Positions 8,254 through 17,130 of a stretch of 64,000 bases of DNA are shown one piece after another. The translations under genes were made by a program, and so were the position numbers. Position 1 is the stretch's first letter; each line of letters begins with the position of its first letter. The DNA lies in NCBI RefSeq assembly GCF_029674545.1, contig NZ_CP121354.1, forward strand, positions 2,799,001 through 2,863,000, written 5' to 3'. The DNA comes from Mesorhizobium sp. WSM4904 (GTDB lineage: Bacteria > Pseudomonadota > Alphaproteobacteria > Rhizobiales > Rhizobiaceae). The notes beneath the pieces were generated by a model that was given only the letters and a program-made list of their open reading frames with translations, was not told the DNA's origin and did no database searches.

Positions 8254-8563
8254 GTCCGCGCCCCCACAGCACGGGCCATGGCTAGAGCCGAGCGGTTAAA
8301 AAGACATTGAGCGCGACGACTGTCTTGCTCCGTTCTCCGATGCTCGGCTGATCGCCTAATTTTATGGTTAAAAAGCAACAATTTATGACGGTATTTTAAA
8401 CAGCTAACAAAAAAGATTTGACGCAACCCCAAAGCTGCTTCGACACCCGTCGCCGTCTGCACCCGGAAGCGCCGGTTGCACTAGCCTCACAGCCGGTTGA
8501 AACTACATCCTGGGATGCGCCGCTTGCGGCTTCATGTTTCGTCAACGATTGAGGATTTGAACG
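8254..8563. other. Intergenic region between divergent genes
   Basis: This 310-bp non-coding stretch separates the GGDEF-EAL gene (minus) from the cupin gene (plus). It contains two copies of GGTTAAAAAG (around 8289 and 8367) within an AT-rich section where promoters are likely. A ribosome-binding site (TTGAGGATTTG) precedes the cupin ATG. No gene or stable RNA structure was recognised. Confidence 0.5.
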
Positions 8564-8959
8564 ATGAAGATCATTGCGTGCGGCAGCGTGCCGACGATCA
8601 TCGCGCCGGAGAAGTATTTCACCGGCAAGGTGCTGCAGACGCCGATCATCGAGAAGGAGGCGCCGGCGCGGCTGAGGGCGACGCTGGTCAGTTTCGAACC
8701 GGGCGCCCGCACCCATTGGCACATGCACCCGCTCGGCCAGACGCTCTACGTCACGGCAGGGGCCGGGCTTGCGCAGACATGGGGCGGGCCGGTCGAGGTG
8801 ATCAGAGCGGGCGACGTCATATCCTTCGCGCCCGGCGAAAAGCACTGGCACGGCGCCGGACCAAAAACCACCATGACGCATGTCGCCATGCAAGAGGCGC
8901 TGGACGGCAGCCACGCCGATTGGCTTGAGGCGGTCTCCGACGAGCAGTATGGCGGCTGA
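8564..8959 (+). CDS. Single-domain cupin protein
   Basis: This 131-residue beta-barrel protein shows cupin motif 1 as HWHMHPLGQTLYVTAGAG (residues about 56-73) and motif 2 as GDVISFAPGEKHWHG. The metal ligands His, His and the second-motif His are present, but the usual Glu of motif 1 is Gln. Such small cupins resemble those attached to carboxymuconolactone decarboxylase-like proteins. The reaction cannot be inferred. It stands alone and is followed at once by a strong terminator. Confidence 0.85.
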   Translation: MKIIACGSVPTIIAPEKYFTGKVLQTPIIEKEAPARLRATLVSFEPGARTHWHMHPLGQTLYVTAGAGLAQTWGGPVEVIRAGDVISFAPGEKHWHGAGPKTTMTHVAMQEALDGSHADWLEAVSDEQYGG

Positions 8960-8973
8960 GAAGCCCAACAAAA

Positions 8974-8999
8974 AACCCGGCTTGATGAAGCCGGGTTTT
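8974..8999. terminator. Bidirectional intrinsic terminator
   Basis: AACCCGGCTT (8974-8983) and AAGCCGGGTT (8988-8997) form a perfect 10-bp stem with a GATG loop. It is flanked by an A-run on the left and TTTT on the right, so it can stop both the plus-strand cupin gene and the minus-strand aminotransferase gene that ends at 9024. Confidence 0.9.
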
Positions 9000-9023
9000 C
9001 TCATTGGCTGGCCGGGTCGCCGA

Positions 9024-10277
<1,254 letters not shown>

Positions 10278-10434
10278 TCATGTCGCATCGCAGGCTCCAG
10301 CGCAAGCATTGTCGGATGATCCACAAGTCAAGGTGGCGTGAGCGGCGGCAATTATAAATTCATCAACGACCGGTAAACCCTTGGCTGGCAGGATGGCTGA
10401 TTGAATTCCGCCGCGCTGGCGGAGCGAGGGACCT

Positions 10435-11331
10435 TTGTCGCGCAGCATCGGGCTTGCCCATATCATCCGTCATGACGACGGCACCTCCAGCGGTGTCTGG
10501 GGCATCTACACGCTGCAGAGCGCCTTCCAGCCGATCTTCGCCTTCAACGGAGGCAAGCTTTCGGTCGCCGCCTTCGAGGGGCTGATCCGGCCGTTCCGCG
10601 ATGGCGAGCCGCAATCGCCGGTGAGCTTCTTCGGTACCTGCCCGGCGGCCGACCGGCTGCATATCGAGGCGCTGACAAGGACGCTGCATCTGCTCAACGC
10701 CGGCGCGTGCCTGCCGGAAGAGGCATCCATCTTCATCAATTTCGATCCGTCGGTGTTCACCGACCGCGCCATTGTCGACAAGGCGCTGCGCGACATGCGC
10801 CTGGTGCTGCACGAGGCCGGCATCGACCCGCGCCGCATCGTCTGCGAGGTGACCGAGCAGAAGTCGGCCTCGCAGGAAACGCTCTACAGCTTTGTCGAAG
10901 CGCTGCGAGCCAACGGCTTCCGCATCGCCGTCGACGACTATGGCGCCGACGATTCCGACATCAACCGCGTCAAGGAATTGCGGCCGGACATCGTCAAGTT
11001 CGACGCCCACTGGATCACCCAGCTCATGGAGTCCGGGGCAGGATTCGCGCTGCTGACCGCGATGGTGAAGAGCTTCGAAAGCCAGGGCATCCGCACGGTC
11101 TTCGAAGGCATCGAGGAAGGCTGGCAGCTGGAGCTCGCCGAGAAGTCCGGAGCCTCGATGGTGCAAGGCTATGTGCTCGCCAGGCCGGAGTTGGCGTCCA
11201 CCAATTTTCGCGTCTTCGGCAAGAGTGCGCAGGCGCCCGCGACCGAGGAGGGCAAAGCCGCTGCCGCCAGGCCCGCTTCGGTGGCGCCAGCGCGCCCGAC
11301 TAAGGCGTTTGGACGCAAGGTGACGCCATGA
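10435..11331 (+). CDS. EAL domain protein (first of tandem pair)
   Basis: This is a 298-residue stand-alone EAL phosphodiesterase with no membrane segment or GGDEF domain. The c-di-GMP hydrolysis residues look kept: EGL 48-50, Asn102 in INFDP, E138/E141 in CEVTEQ, DDYG 167-170, K188 in VKFD, EGIE 224-227 and QGY 244-246. The variant DDYGADDSD replaces the usual DDFGTG loop, which could weaken dimer-coupled activity. The start is a TTG at 10435 after GGAGCGAGGG; no better start is in frame. It overlaps the next EAL gene by four bases, so the two are almost certainly co-translated. Confidence 0.88.
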   Translation: MSRSIGLAHIIRHDDGTSSGVWGIYTLQSAFQPIFAFNGGKLSVAAFEGLIRPFRDGEPQSPVSFFGTCPAADRLHIEALTRTLHLLNAGACLPEEASIFINFDPSVFTDRAIVDKALRDMRLVLHEAGIDPRRIVCEVTEQKSASQETLYSFVEALRANGFRIAVDDYGADDSDINRVKELRPDIVKFDAHWITQLMESGAGFALLTAMVKSFESQGIRTVFEGIEEGWQLELAEKSGASMVQGYVLARPELASTNFRVFGKSAQAPATEEGKAAAARPASVAPARPTKAFGRKVTP

Positions 11332-12203
11332 TCGTGCGGCCCGAGAGGCGGCGCCCAGAAAGGCGGCGCAATGTCGCCGAGGCGATCTTCGCCGACGAGA
11401 TCGGCCTCCAGTTCGGCGTCTATGGCGAGTTCCGGCTGTGGAGCGCCTATCAGCCGATCTTCGCGCCGCGGGGCAGTACGCTCAAACCTGTCGCCGTCGA
11501 AGCGCTGATCGAGCCGCGCCGCGTCGCAACCCCCGTTGCGCCGCAAGTTTTCTTCGACAGCGTCGCGGCATCGGACCGGCTGTTCGTCGAGACGATGTGC
11601 CGGATGCTGCATCTGGGCAACTACCGCAACATCGGCGTCGACGGGCTTGCCCTGTTCTTCAACTATGACCCGATGATCAACGATCACCTCGGGCGGGCAC
11701 TGGCCGAGATCCGCCTTATGACCAGGCATCTCGGCGATTTCGGCCTCGAGCCGACCAAGCTCGTCTGCGAGATCACCGAACAGGCGGCCGACGATCAGGT
11801 GCTCGCCAGCCTCATGCGCGAGATGAGGCGTGACGGCATCCGCATCGCCGTCGACGATTTCGGCACCGGACATTCGACCGAAGCGCGCATCGGCCTTCTG
11901 TCGCCCGACATCGTCAAGATCGACGGCGGCTGGTTCGCGGAGCTCTGCCGTCATGCCGCAGCCGAACGGTTCTTCCGGCCGCTGGTCTCGATGCTGCACG
12001 ACCGCGGCGCCAAGGTGCTGGTCGAAGGCATCGAGCAGGCCACGCATCTGCGCGTCGCGCTCGACGGCGGCGTCGACCTTCTGCAGGGATATCACCTTGC
12101 CCGCCCGGCGCTCGCCGGCACGATCTTCAACGACGAGCCGCTGTCGGTCGATGCGCTGCTCGGCATCGACAACAAGGTCGTGCAATTGCATCAGCGCCGC
12201 TGA
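11328..12203 (+). CDS. EAL domain protein (second of tandem pair)
   Basis: The 291-residue product is a paralogue of the preceding gene, with an Arg-rich N-terminus (RPERRRPERRR) and a more canonical EAL domain: EAL 58-60, Asn112 in FFNYDP, CEITEQ, DDFGTG 176-181, KID 197-199, VEGIE and QGYHLARP. It should hydrolyse c-di-GMP. The ATG overlaps the upstream TGA (ATGA), which points to translational coupling and probably a shared complex or signal. The tandem copies have diverged in the DDFGTG loop, suggesting one catalytic and one modified partner. Confidence 0.88.
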   Translation: MIVRPERRRPERRRNVAEAIFADEIGLQFGVYGEFRLWSAYQPIFAPRGSTLKPVAVEALIEPRRVATPVAPQVFFDSVAASDRLFVETMCRMLHLGNYRNIGVDGLALFFNYDPMINDHLGRALAEIRLMTRHLGDFGLEPTKLVCEITEQAADDQVLASLMREMRRDGIRIAVDDFGTGHSTEARIGLLSPDIVKIDGGWFAELCRHAAAERFFRPLVSMLHDRGAKVLVEGIEQATHLRVALDGGVDLLQGYHLARPALAGTIFNDEPLSVDALLGIDNKVVQLHQRR

Positions 12204-12290
12204 TGCTTTCCCCTAAAAACAAATCACTGGATGAAACGCGCGCGGGCGGGTTAGAGGCTTCTCGACATTCGACGCGCGAAGCGAGGGGCC

Positions 12291-12899
12291 ATGATCCTTT
12301 ATGACATGATCGACAGCGGCAATTGCTACAAGCCGCGTCTGTTGATGGCAAAGCTCGGCATTCCCTTCACCCGCATCGAGGTGAGCTCGCATACCGGCGA
12401 GACGCGCAAGGCCGACTATGTCGCCAAGAACCCGAACGCGATGGTGCCGCTGCTCGAGCTCGACGACGGCCGGCGTATCGCCGAATCCAACGCCATCCTG
12501 CTCTATCTCGCCGAAGGCACACGCTTCCTGCCGGCCGACAGATACGAGCGGGCGCTGGCCTATCAGTGGCTGTTCTTCGAGCAGTACAGCCACGAGCCCT
12601 ATATCGCGGTGCGCAAGGCGCTGCTCACCTTCCCGGAAAGGGCGAAGGACGCGACGCCGGAAAGGCTGGCGCAAACGTTGGAGCGCGGCAACAAGGCGCT
12701 CGGCGTGATGAACAAGCACCTGGAGCAGAACGCCTTCTTCGCCGGCAGCGCCTACAGCGTCGCCGATATCGCGCTCTATGCCTACACCCACACCGCCGAG
12801 AAGGGCGGCTTCCAGCTCGACGCCTATCCGGCAGTGGTGGAGTGGCTGACGCGCGTCGAGGCGGACAAGGGGCACGTGCCGATCGAGTGGGTGCCTTAG
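12291..12899 (+). CDS. Glutathione S-transferase family protein
   Basis: The 202-residue protein has the GST thioredoxin-like N-domain (MILYDMIDSGNCYKPRLLMA; PNAMVPLLELDDGRRIAESNAILLYLA with the cis-Pro and glutathione-contacting ES) and an all-helical C-domain (NAFFAGSAYSVADIALYAY). It would conjugate or reduce substrates with glutathione in the cytosol. The N-terminal Ser/Cys (DSGNC) suggests a bacterial class near beta or nu, but the substrate is not predictable. It stands alone, convergent with a toxin-antitoxin pair. Confidence 0.9.
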   Translation: MILYDMIDSGNCYKPRLLMAKLGIPFTRIEVSSHTGETRKADYVAKNPNAMVPLLELDDGRRIAESNAILLYLAEGTRFLPADRYERALAYQWLFFEQYSHEPYIAVRKALLTFPERAKDATPERLAQTLERGNKALGVMNKHLEQNAFFAGSAYSVADIALYAYTHTAEKGGFQLDAYPAVVEWLTRVEADKGHVPIEWVP

Positions 12900-12919
12900 T
12901 TCAACCCTCGTGTGGGGTG

Positions 12920-13174
12920 CTATTTGATAAGGCGATCATATTCGGCGTGAGTGCCGATCCAGATCCAATGATAGCCGTCGGTACTTTCTAGAGCCAAGGC
13001 GCGATAGTTGTCGTCTATTCTCGCTGACCAGAGTTCGCCTACCTTTTTGAAATGAAGCGATGGATGCCGCGGGTTGCTCTTCATCAACGTGAAGCTCTTG
13101 TCGGCCACACGGCGAACGGCTTTTGGCAAGGAGTTATATTTCGTCCAAAAACTGGCCGTAGCGCGGTGCCTCAC
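12920..13174 (-). CDS. RelE/ParE-superfamily toxin
   Basis: The 84-residue basic protein has the RelE/ParE fold signature: FWTKYNSLPKAVRRVADKSF (helix pair), HPSLHFKKVGELWSARIDDNYRALAL (core strands) and WIWIGTHAEYDRLI at the end. Members either cut mRNA on the ribosome or block gyrase; sequence alone does not decide. It begins with GTG at 13174 and overlaps the stop of the upstream antitoxin gene by four bases (GTGA), the usual coupling in type II modules. Confidence 0.85.
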   Translation of the reverse strand: MRHRATASFWTKYNSLPKAVRRVADKSFTLMKSNPRHPSLHFKKVGELWSARIDDNYRALALESTDGYHWIWIGTHAEYDRLIK

Positions 13175-13371
13175 AGGTCGCGCAGCTTACCGGCGGCTAT
13201 CTCGGCACGAGCCTCGGCCACCAATTTGTCCAGCCGGCCCGCCTTTGCGTCGGCTTCGATCTGCTTGTCCCACAAGTCGGCCTGAAGCGCCTCGAACCAT
13301 GCGGCAAATGCCTTCAGTTCTTCGGGGTTCAGTTCGGCGACGGACTTTTCAATCTGTTCGAGCTTGGTCAT
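13171..13371 (-). CDS. Antitoxin of RelE/ParE-type module
   Basis: This small acidic helical protein (66 residues from the ATG at 13371) begins MTKLEQIEKSVAELNPEELK and ends in AEARAEIAAGKLRDL. The C-terminal pattern resembles antitoxins that wrap round RelE/ParE toxins. A start 19 codons upstream would add a hydrophobic tail atypical of the family. It lies directly upstream of, and overlaps, the toxin gene; such pairs usually repress their own promoter. Confidence 0.78.
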   Translation of the reverse strand: MTKLEQIEKSVAELNPEELKAFAAWFEALQADLWDKQIEADAKAGRLDKLVAEARAEIAAGKLRDL

Positions 13372-13430
13372 GGCCAGCAAATAACATAGTTGGGCCAACG
13401 AGGCCAATGGCGGCGATATAGCCAACAAAA

Positions 13431-13452
13431 AAGGCGGGACAATGCCCGCCTT
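13431..13452 (-). terminator. Intrinsic terminator on minus strand
   Basis: AAGGCGGG (13431-13438) and CCCGCCTT (13445-13452) form an 8-bp stem. Read on the minus strand it is followed by TTTTTTGTT. It lies downstream of the cold-shock gene and upstream of the antitoxin gene, separating those two transcripts. Confidence 0.8.
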
Positions 13453-13616
13453 CCTATGCCGGTAGCCTGATCGGGAGCGTTAGGCCGGGCCGGCAGCAAT
13501 CTGCTGCTTCGGCTTGTCGGGTCCTTCCGCTCCGGCGCGCTTATCGCGCGACCGTCAGTACATCCGTGACTTGCCGCGCGCCCCGAACCTTCGTTCGGCG
13601 CGCGCCATCGCAAAAA

Positions 13617-13829
13617 TCAGGCTGCCTTGCTCAGAGATCCAGCAGCGGACTTGCCGGTGCGGCGGTCCTGCTCGATCTCGAAGTTGATCTTCTGGCCCTC
13701 AACGAGGGTGGTCATGCCAGCGCGCTCGACGGCGGAGATGTGGACGAAAACGTCCGCGCCGCCATTGTCAGGCTGGATGAAGCCGTAGCCCTTGGTGGCG
13801 TTGAACCACTTGACTGTACCAGTTGCCAT
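13617..13829 (-). CDS. cspA: Cold-shock domain protein
   Basis: This 70-residue OB-fold RNA chaperone begins [20 protein letters not shown] and contains RNP1 (KGYGFI) and RNP2 (VFVHIS). The frame is open 27 codons further upstream, but the family always starts at MxxGTVKWFN, so the ATG at 13829 is used. The protein binds single-stranded RNA/DNA and prevents secondary structure. The long non-coding stretch upstream (13830-14103) probably holds a long 5' leader, usual for this family. A GC-rich hairpin lies just past the stop, and an intrinsic terminator follows at 13431-13452. Confidence 0.96.
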   Translation of the reverse strand: MATGTVKWFNATKGYGFIQPDNGGADVFVHISAVERAGMTTLVEGQKINFEIEQDRRTGKSAAGSLSKAA

Positions 13830-14103
13830 GTAAAATGCCCTTCGCATTTGCTTCGTTTGACCGGGCCAAAAACCCGGCCGGTGGTATCGAAATTTTGGAG
13901 ACGTCAGCAAACGCGAAGATCGCGAGGCCCGATCGATCGGCCAAATTCAATGTGCCGCATATAGTATGGTTCGGGAACGAAAACAAGATGGAGTTGCCGG
14001 CACGCACCGAGATAGCGTGCGATGGGCGCTCCAATCGCGTGGAAGCTTGAGGCCAGGCGTGCGTTGTTGAGGGAAGACACGTTCGCTGTTGTAGGAGAGG
14101 ATC

Positions 14104-14433
14104 ATGAGGAGAATTCTGCTTGCCGCCTGCCTGATGCTGGTGGCCGCCGAGGCACAGGCTGCCGCGCGCTACGACCCGACGCGCATGAGCTGCGATCGCG
14201 TGCAGGCGACGATCGCCAGGCAGGGCGCCGTCATCCTGCGCTACCAGTCGACGCGCGTGCCGGGGCTGCCGCTCTATGACCGCTATATCCGGGACGAGCG
14301 CTTCTGCAACATGGGCGAGGTGAGGGCGCGGGCCTATGTGCCCAGCGCCGACACCAGGTCCTGCCCGGTCTATGTGTGCAAGCGGCCGGACTTCGACCGG
14401 CATTTCCGCCGGCGGCTCTTTCCTCATCGCTAG
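14104..14433 (+). CDS. Secreted small Cys-containing protein, unknown function
   Basis: The 109-residue protein has a clear Sec signal peptide (MRRILLAACLMLVAAEAQA, cleavage after about residue 19) and four cysteines in the mature part (SCDR, FCNM, SCPVYVCK), which suggest two disulfides in the periplasm. A GTAGGAGAGG ribosome-binding site precedes the ATG. Similar short proteins are common in rhizobia, but I recognise no domain. It is convergent with ogt, 21 bp away. Confidence 0.75.
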   Translation: MRRILLAACLMLVAAEAQAAARYDPTRMSCDRVQATIARQGAVILRYQSTRVPGLPLYDRYIRDERFCNMGEVRARAYVPSADTRSCPVYVCKRPDFDRHFRRRLFPHR

Positions 14434-14454
14434 GGCTTGGCGCCCGGCAACTTT

Positions 14455-15024
14455 TCAGAACCCGAACGAAGCCTGCGCGGCCGGCGGCGGACCGACGCGC
14501 ACGCCTTCCATGGCCAGCATCTTCTCCTTGGTGGCGGAGCCGCCAGGCGCAGAGAAGCCGCCGATCTTGCCGCCCGCGGCAAGGATGCGGTGGCAGGGAA
14601 TGACCAGCGGCACCGGATTGGCGCCGAGGGCGGCACCGGTTTCGCGCGCGAGGCCGGAATGGCCGGCGCGCTTGGCCAGTTCGCCATAGGTGGTGGTCTC
14701 GCCGAAGCCGAGCTTGCGCGCGGCGTCATAGATGGCGAGGCGGAAATCGTCGACGCCGTCGAGATCGACCGGCACGCCGGAGAAATCGACATCCTCCCCG
14801 GCTGTATAGGCCTTGATCGAAGCGATCAATTCGACCACCCATTTCGGCTGCTCGGTGGCTCTCGAAACACCGGCATTGCGAAACAGCCGGCGCTCGACCG
14901 CTTCGCGGCTGCGTTCGGGCAGGCAGAGCCGGATCAGGCCCTTTTCGCTCCAGGCAATGCCCATGAAGCCGATCACTGTTTCTAACACTGCGTGGCCGGC
15001 CGTGATCGGTGATGCGTTTTCCAT
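14455..15024 (-). CDS. ogt: Methylated-DNA-[protein]-cysteine S-methyltransferase
   Basis: This suicide repair enzyme moves alkyl groups from O6-alkylguanine in DNA to its own cysteine. The acceptor is C144 in VIPCHRIL, with the following GGFSAPGG loop and the upstream helix FGETTTYGELAKRAG that contacts DNA. At 189 residues from the ATG at 15024, which follows GAAAGGAGCG, it matches Ogt length. The frame runs open upstream over a Pro/Ala-rich antisense of the next gene, which is not coding here. No ada-type regulator is adjacent. Confidence 0.93.
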   Translation of the reverse strand: MENASPITAGHAVLETVIGFMGIAWSEKGLIRLCLPERSREAVERRLFRNAGVSRATEQPKWVVELIASIKAYTAGEDVDFSGVPVDLDGVDDFRLAIYDAARKLGFGETTTYGELAKRAGHSGLARETGAALGANPVPLVIPCHRILAAGGKIGGFSAPGGSATKEKMLAMEGVRVGPPPAAQASFGF

Positions 15025-15199
15025 GGTGCGCTCCTTTCCGCAAACTGCGAAAAACAGGTACATCTCCAGTACAGATAGGGAACAATATCGCAGTTTGCTC
15101 CGAGTCTCGCCACCCGAAACCTGCATATTGGCCCCGATTGCCCGGTTGGAATCGCTGGTGTAAGGACTTTTTAACAACCGACAATCGGACCTGCAGGGC

Positions 15200-16177
15200 T
15201 TGGCAGCGAAAATCATCCTCACCGCGATCGGCGTGCTCGTTGCCGCTGCCGGCCTCAGCGGCTGTACCTCGACCTCGCAGATGAAGGCCACGCCCGCGCT
15301 TGCGGCGGCTTCGACGCCGGCCGTCGAGGACGATACACCGACCGTTGCGCTGCCTGAGACGGTGGCCGTGCTGCCTGAGCCTTCCGGCCTCGCGCAGGTA
15401 CAGACGGCGGCGCTAGCCGGCGATGCCGTGGCGTTGGTGACTTCTGGGGCGACGATGCCCGGCGCGCCGACGACGCCTGGCGCGCCATTGCCGCCGCCGG
15501 TGCAACCTGGCACCGCGCTTCCGCCGCCGGCGCAACCCACGGCATTCGCCGGTTCGACACCCGTCGCCGGCCAGTTCCCGCCGCCGCCGGTGCTGATGGC
15601 CGGCGCGTCGCCGACCGGCCCCGCTTCGCTCAAGCAGGCAGCCGTCTACAGGACCGCCGGCGTTGTCATGCCGGTCACCGGTCAGTCAGCCAAGGTGGCT
15701 CCCATGCCGGGCGTCCAGCAGGCCGCCTATGTGGTGCCGCAAAACCCGGCGCTGCTTGCCCAACCGGTCCAGCCCGAACAGCATGCCAGCGGCCCGCGCG
15801 CCGAGATCGAGCGGCTGATCGAGAAGTATTCGGCGATCTACGAAGTGCCGGTCGATCTGGTGCGCCATGTCGTCAACCGGGAGAGCACGTTCAACCCGAA
15901 AGCCTACAATCACGGCCATTGGGGGCTGATGCAGATCAAGCACGCGACGGCGCGCGGCATGGGCTATGCCGGGCCGGCGAGCGGGTTGTTCGACGCCGAG
16001 ACCAATCTCAAATACGCGGTCAAATATCTGCGCGGCGCCTGGCTGGTCTCGGGCGGCAACGCCAAGCGCGCCGACACGCTCTACCAGACCGGCTATTATT
16101 ACGACGCCAAGCGCAAGGGTCTGCTCGATCAGACGGGCCTCGGCGTCGACCGCCGCCGCCTGCAGCCGGGCGCCTGA
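15200..16177 (+). CDS. Lipoprotein lytic transglycosylase (SLT domain)
   Basis: The 325-residue protein starts at TTG 15200 (an in-frame stop at 15161 limits upstream extension), giving a lipoprotein signal with lipobox LSGC at Cys22. A long Pro/Ala-rich linker (about 30-200) precedes a C-terminal SLT domain. The catalytic Glu is E228 in NRESTFNPKAYN, followed by HWGLMQIKHATARGMGY and NLKYAVKYL. It would cleave peptidoglycan glycan strands while anchored to the outer membrane, the linker spanning the periplasm. No partner operon is visible. Confidence 0.9.
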   Translation: MAAKIILTAIGVLVAAAGLSGCTSTSQMKATPALAAASTPAVEDDTPTVALPETVAVLPEPSGLAQVQTAALAGDAVALVTSGATMPGAPTTPGAPLPPPVQPGTALPPPAQPTAFAGSTPVAGQFPPPPVLMAGASPTGPASLKQAAVYRTAGVVMPVTGQSAKVAPMPGVQQAAYVVPQNPALLAQPVQPEQHASGPRAEIERLIEKYSAIYEVPVDLVRHVVNRESTFNPKAYNHGHWGLMQIKHATARGMGYAGPASGLFDAETNLKYAVKYLRGAWLVSGGNAKRADTLYQTGYYYDAKRKGLLDQTGLGVDRRRLQPGA

Positions 16178-16244
16178 GCGTCCTACCCGGCGCAGGTCAC
16201 CCAAGAGTGCGCAACTTGGGGGCGTAGCTGTCTGGGGCAGGGAC

Positions 16245-16742
16245 ATGCATGAGAACAAAGATCCTCGCCCGCCGGCCCCCAATGACATCCGCCTTCGCAA
16301 GCTTCTCGACGATGCGCTGACCGCGCCGCATTGGCCGGACGGATTCATCATGCGCCCCTTCGAGCACAGGGATGCGCAGGCCCTGCATGCGCTCCTGGAA
16401 GAGGCGTTCGACGACGGCGCCGACGGCCCGTTCGACGATTGGTGGGAGCGTATCTCGGGCGATGCCGAGTTCGATCCCGATCTCTGCTTCCTGGTCATCG
16501 ACGGCAAGGGCTTGCTCGCCGGCGCCGCGCTTTGCTGGACGGCCGGCTTCGTCAAGGATCTTGCGGTCCACCCGGGTTCCAGAAAACGCGGCATCGGCGA
16601 GGCGCTGATGCGGCATGTCTTCCTTGCCTTTCGGGACAGGGGCGCGATCCATGTCGACCTCAAGACCAACACGGTCAGGCACGCCGCCGCCTTCAGGCTT
16701 TATGAGCGGCTGGGCATGATCCCCGTCGGCTGGGAAGGTTAA
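16245..16742 (+). CDS. GNAT family N-acetyltransferase
   Basis: The 165-residue protein has the GNAT acetyl-CoA fold: FIMRPFEHRDAQALHALLEEAF at the start, then the core VKDLAVHPGSRKRGIGEALM (motif A, CoA pyrophosphate loop) and AAAFRLYERLGMIPVGWEG at the end. It probably acetylates a small molecule or a protein amine. The start ATG at 16245 follows GGGGCAGGG. It sits 67 bp downstream of the transglycosylase gene, possibly by read-through. Confidence 0.88.
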   Translation: MHENKDPRPPAPNDIRLRKLLDDALTAPHWPDGFIMRPFEHRDAQALHALLEEAFDDGADGPFDDWWERISGDAEFDPDLCFLVIDGKGLLAGAALCWTAGFVKDLAVHPGSRKRGIGEALMRHVFLAFRDRGAIHVDLKTNTVRHAAAFRLYERLGMIPVGWEG

Positions 16743-17130
16743 TGATTTTCCACCGACCACCGGCATTGTGAACCGCTTCACATAGGATGACGTTAGGGCA
16801 TGCTAATGCGTCGTCGTGCCGGGCGGCCGATCGGCGGATCGACGCGGGCAAGGCGTCGGAGGAGGCTGTGCCGGCATGCGTCAGCCACTCCAAGGCGGGC
16901 TCCGGGGCGGCGGGTTTCGGAGCCCGCCCGCTTTGGTTTGAAATCCGCCCTTCCATCCAGCCAGATTGAATTCTTGCGCTTCGATCAGCGGCCGAGACGC
17001 GGCCGATTCATGCCGAATAGCTGATGTTGGAACCCAAAGCGGCGCTCCGCATTCAAGTGCTGGGTGGGCATCTGATGGCTGTCGGCGCGCGCAGTCTCGG
17101 CCGCCAGCCTCCAAAGGGAGGTCCACCGCC
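16743..17130. other. 388-bp non-coding region with strong GC hairpin
   Basis: No gene fits here. GGCGGGCTCCG (16894-16904) pairs perfectly with CGGAGCCCGCC (16918-16928) over a G-rich 13-nt loop, followed by CGCTTTGGTTT. An upstream small hairpin (CGACGC / GCGTCG near 16838-16856) and TGCCGG / CCGGCA pairing suggest a larger folded RNA. It may be a weak terminator for the acetyltransferase gene or part of an unrecognised small RNA. The 3' end holds the promoter region and AAAGGGAGG ribosome-binding site of the binding-protein gene. Confidence 0.45.

Noticed and set aside
13575..13608. GC-rich hairpin just past the cspA stop as the terminator
   Set aside because: It has no T-run on the minus strand; the better terminator is at 13431-13452.
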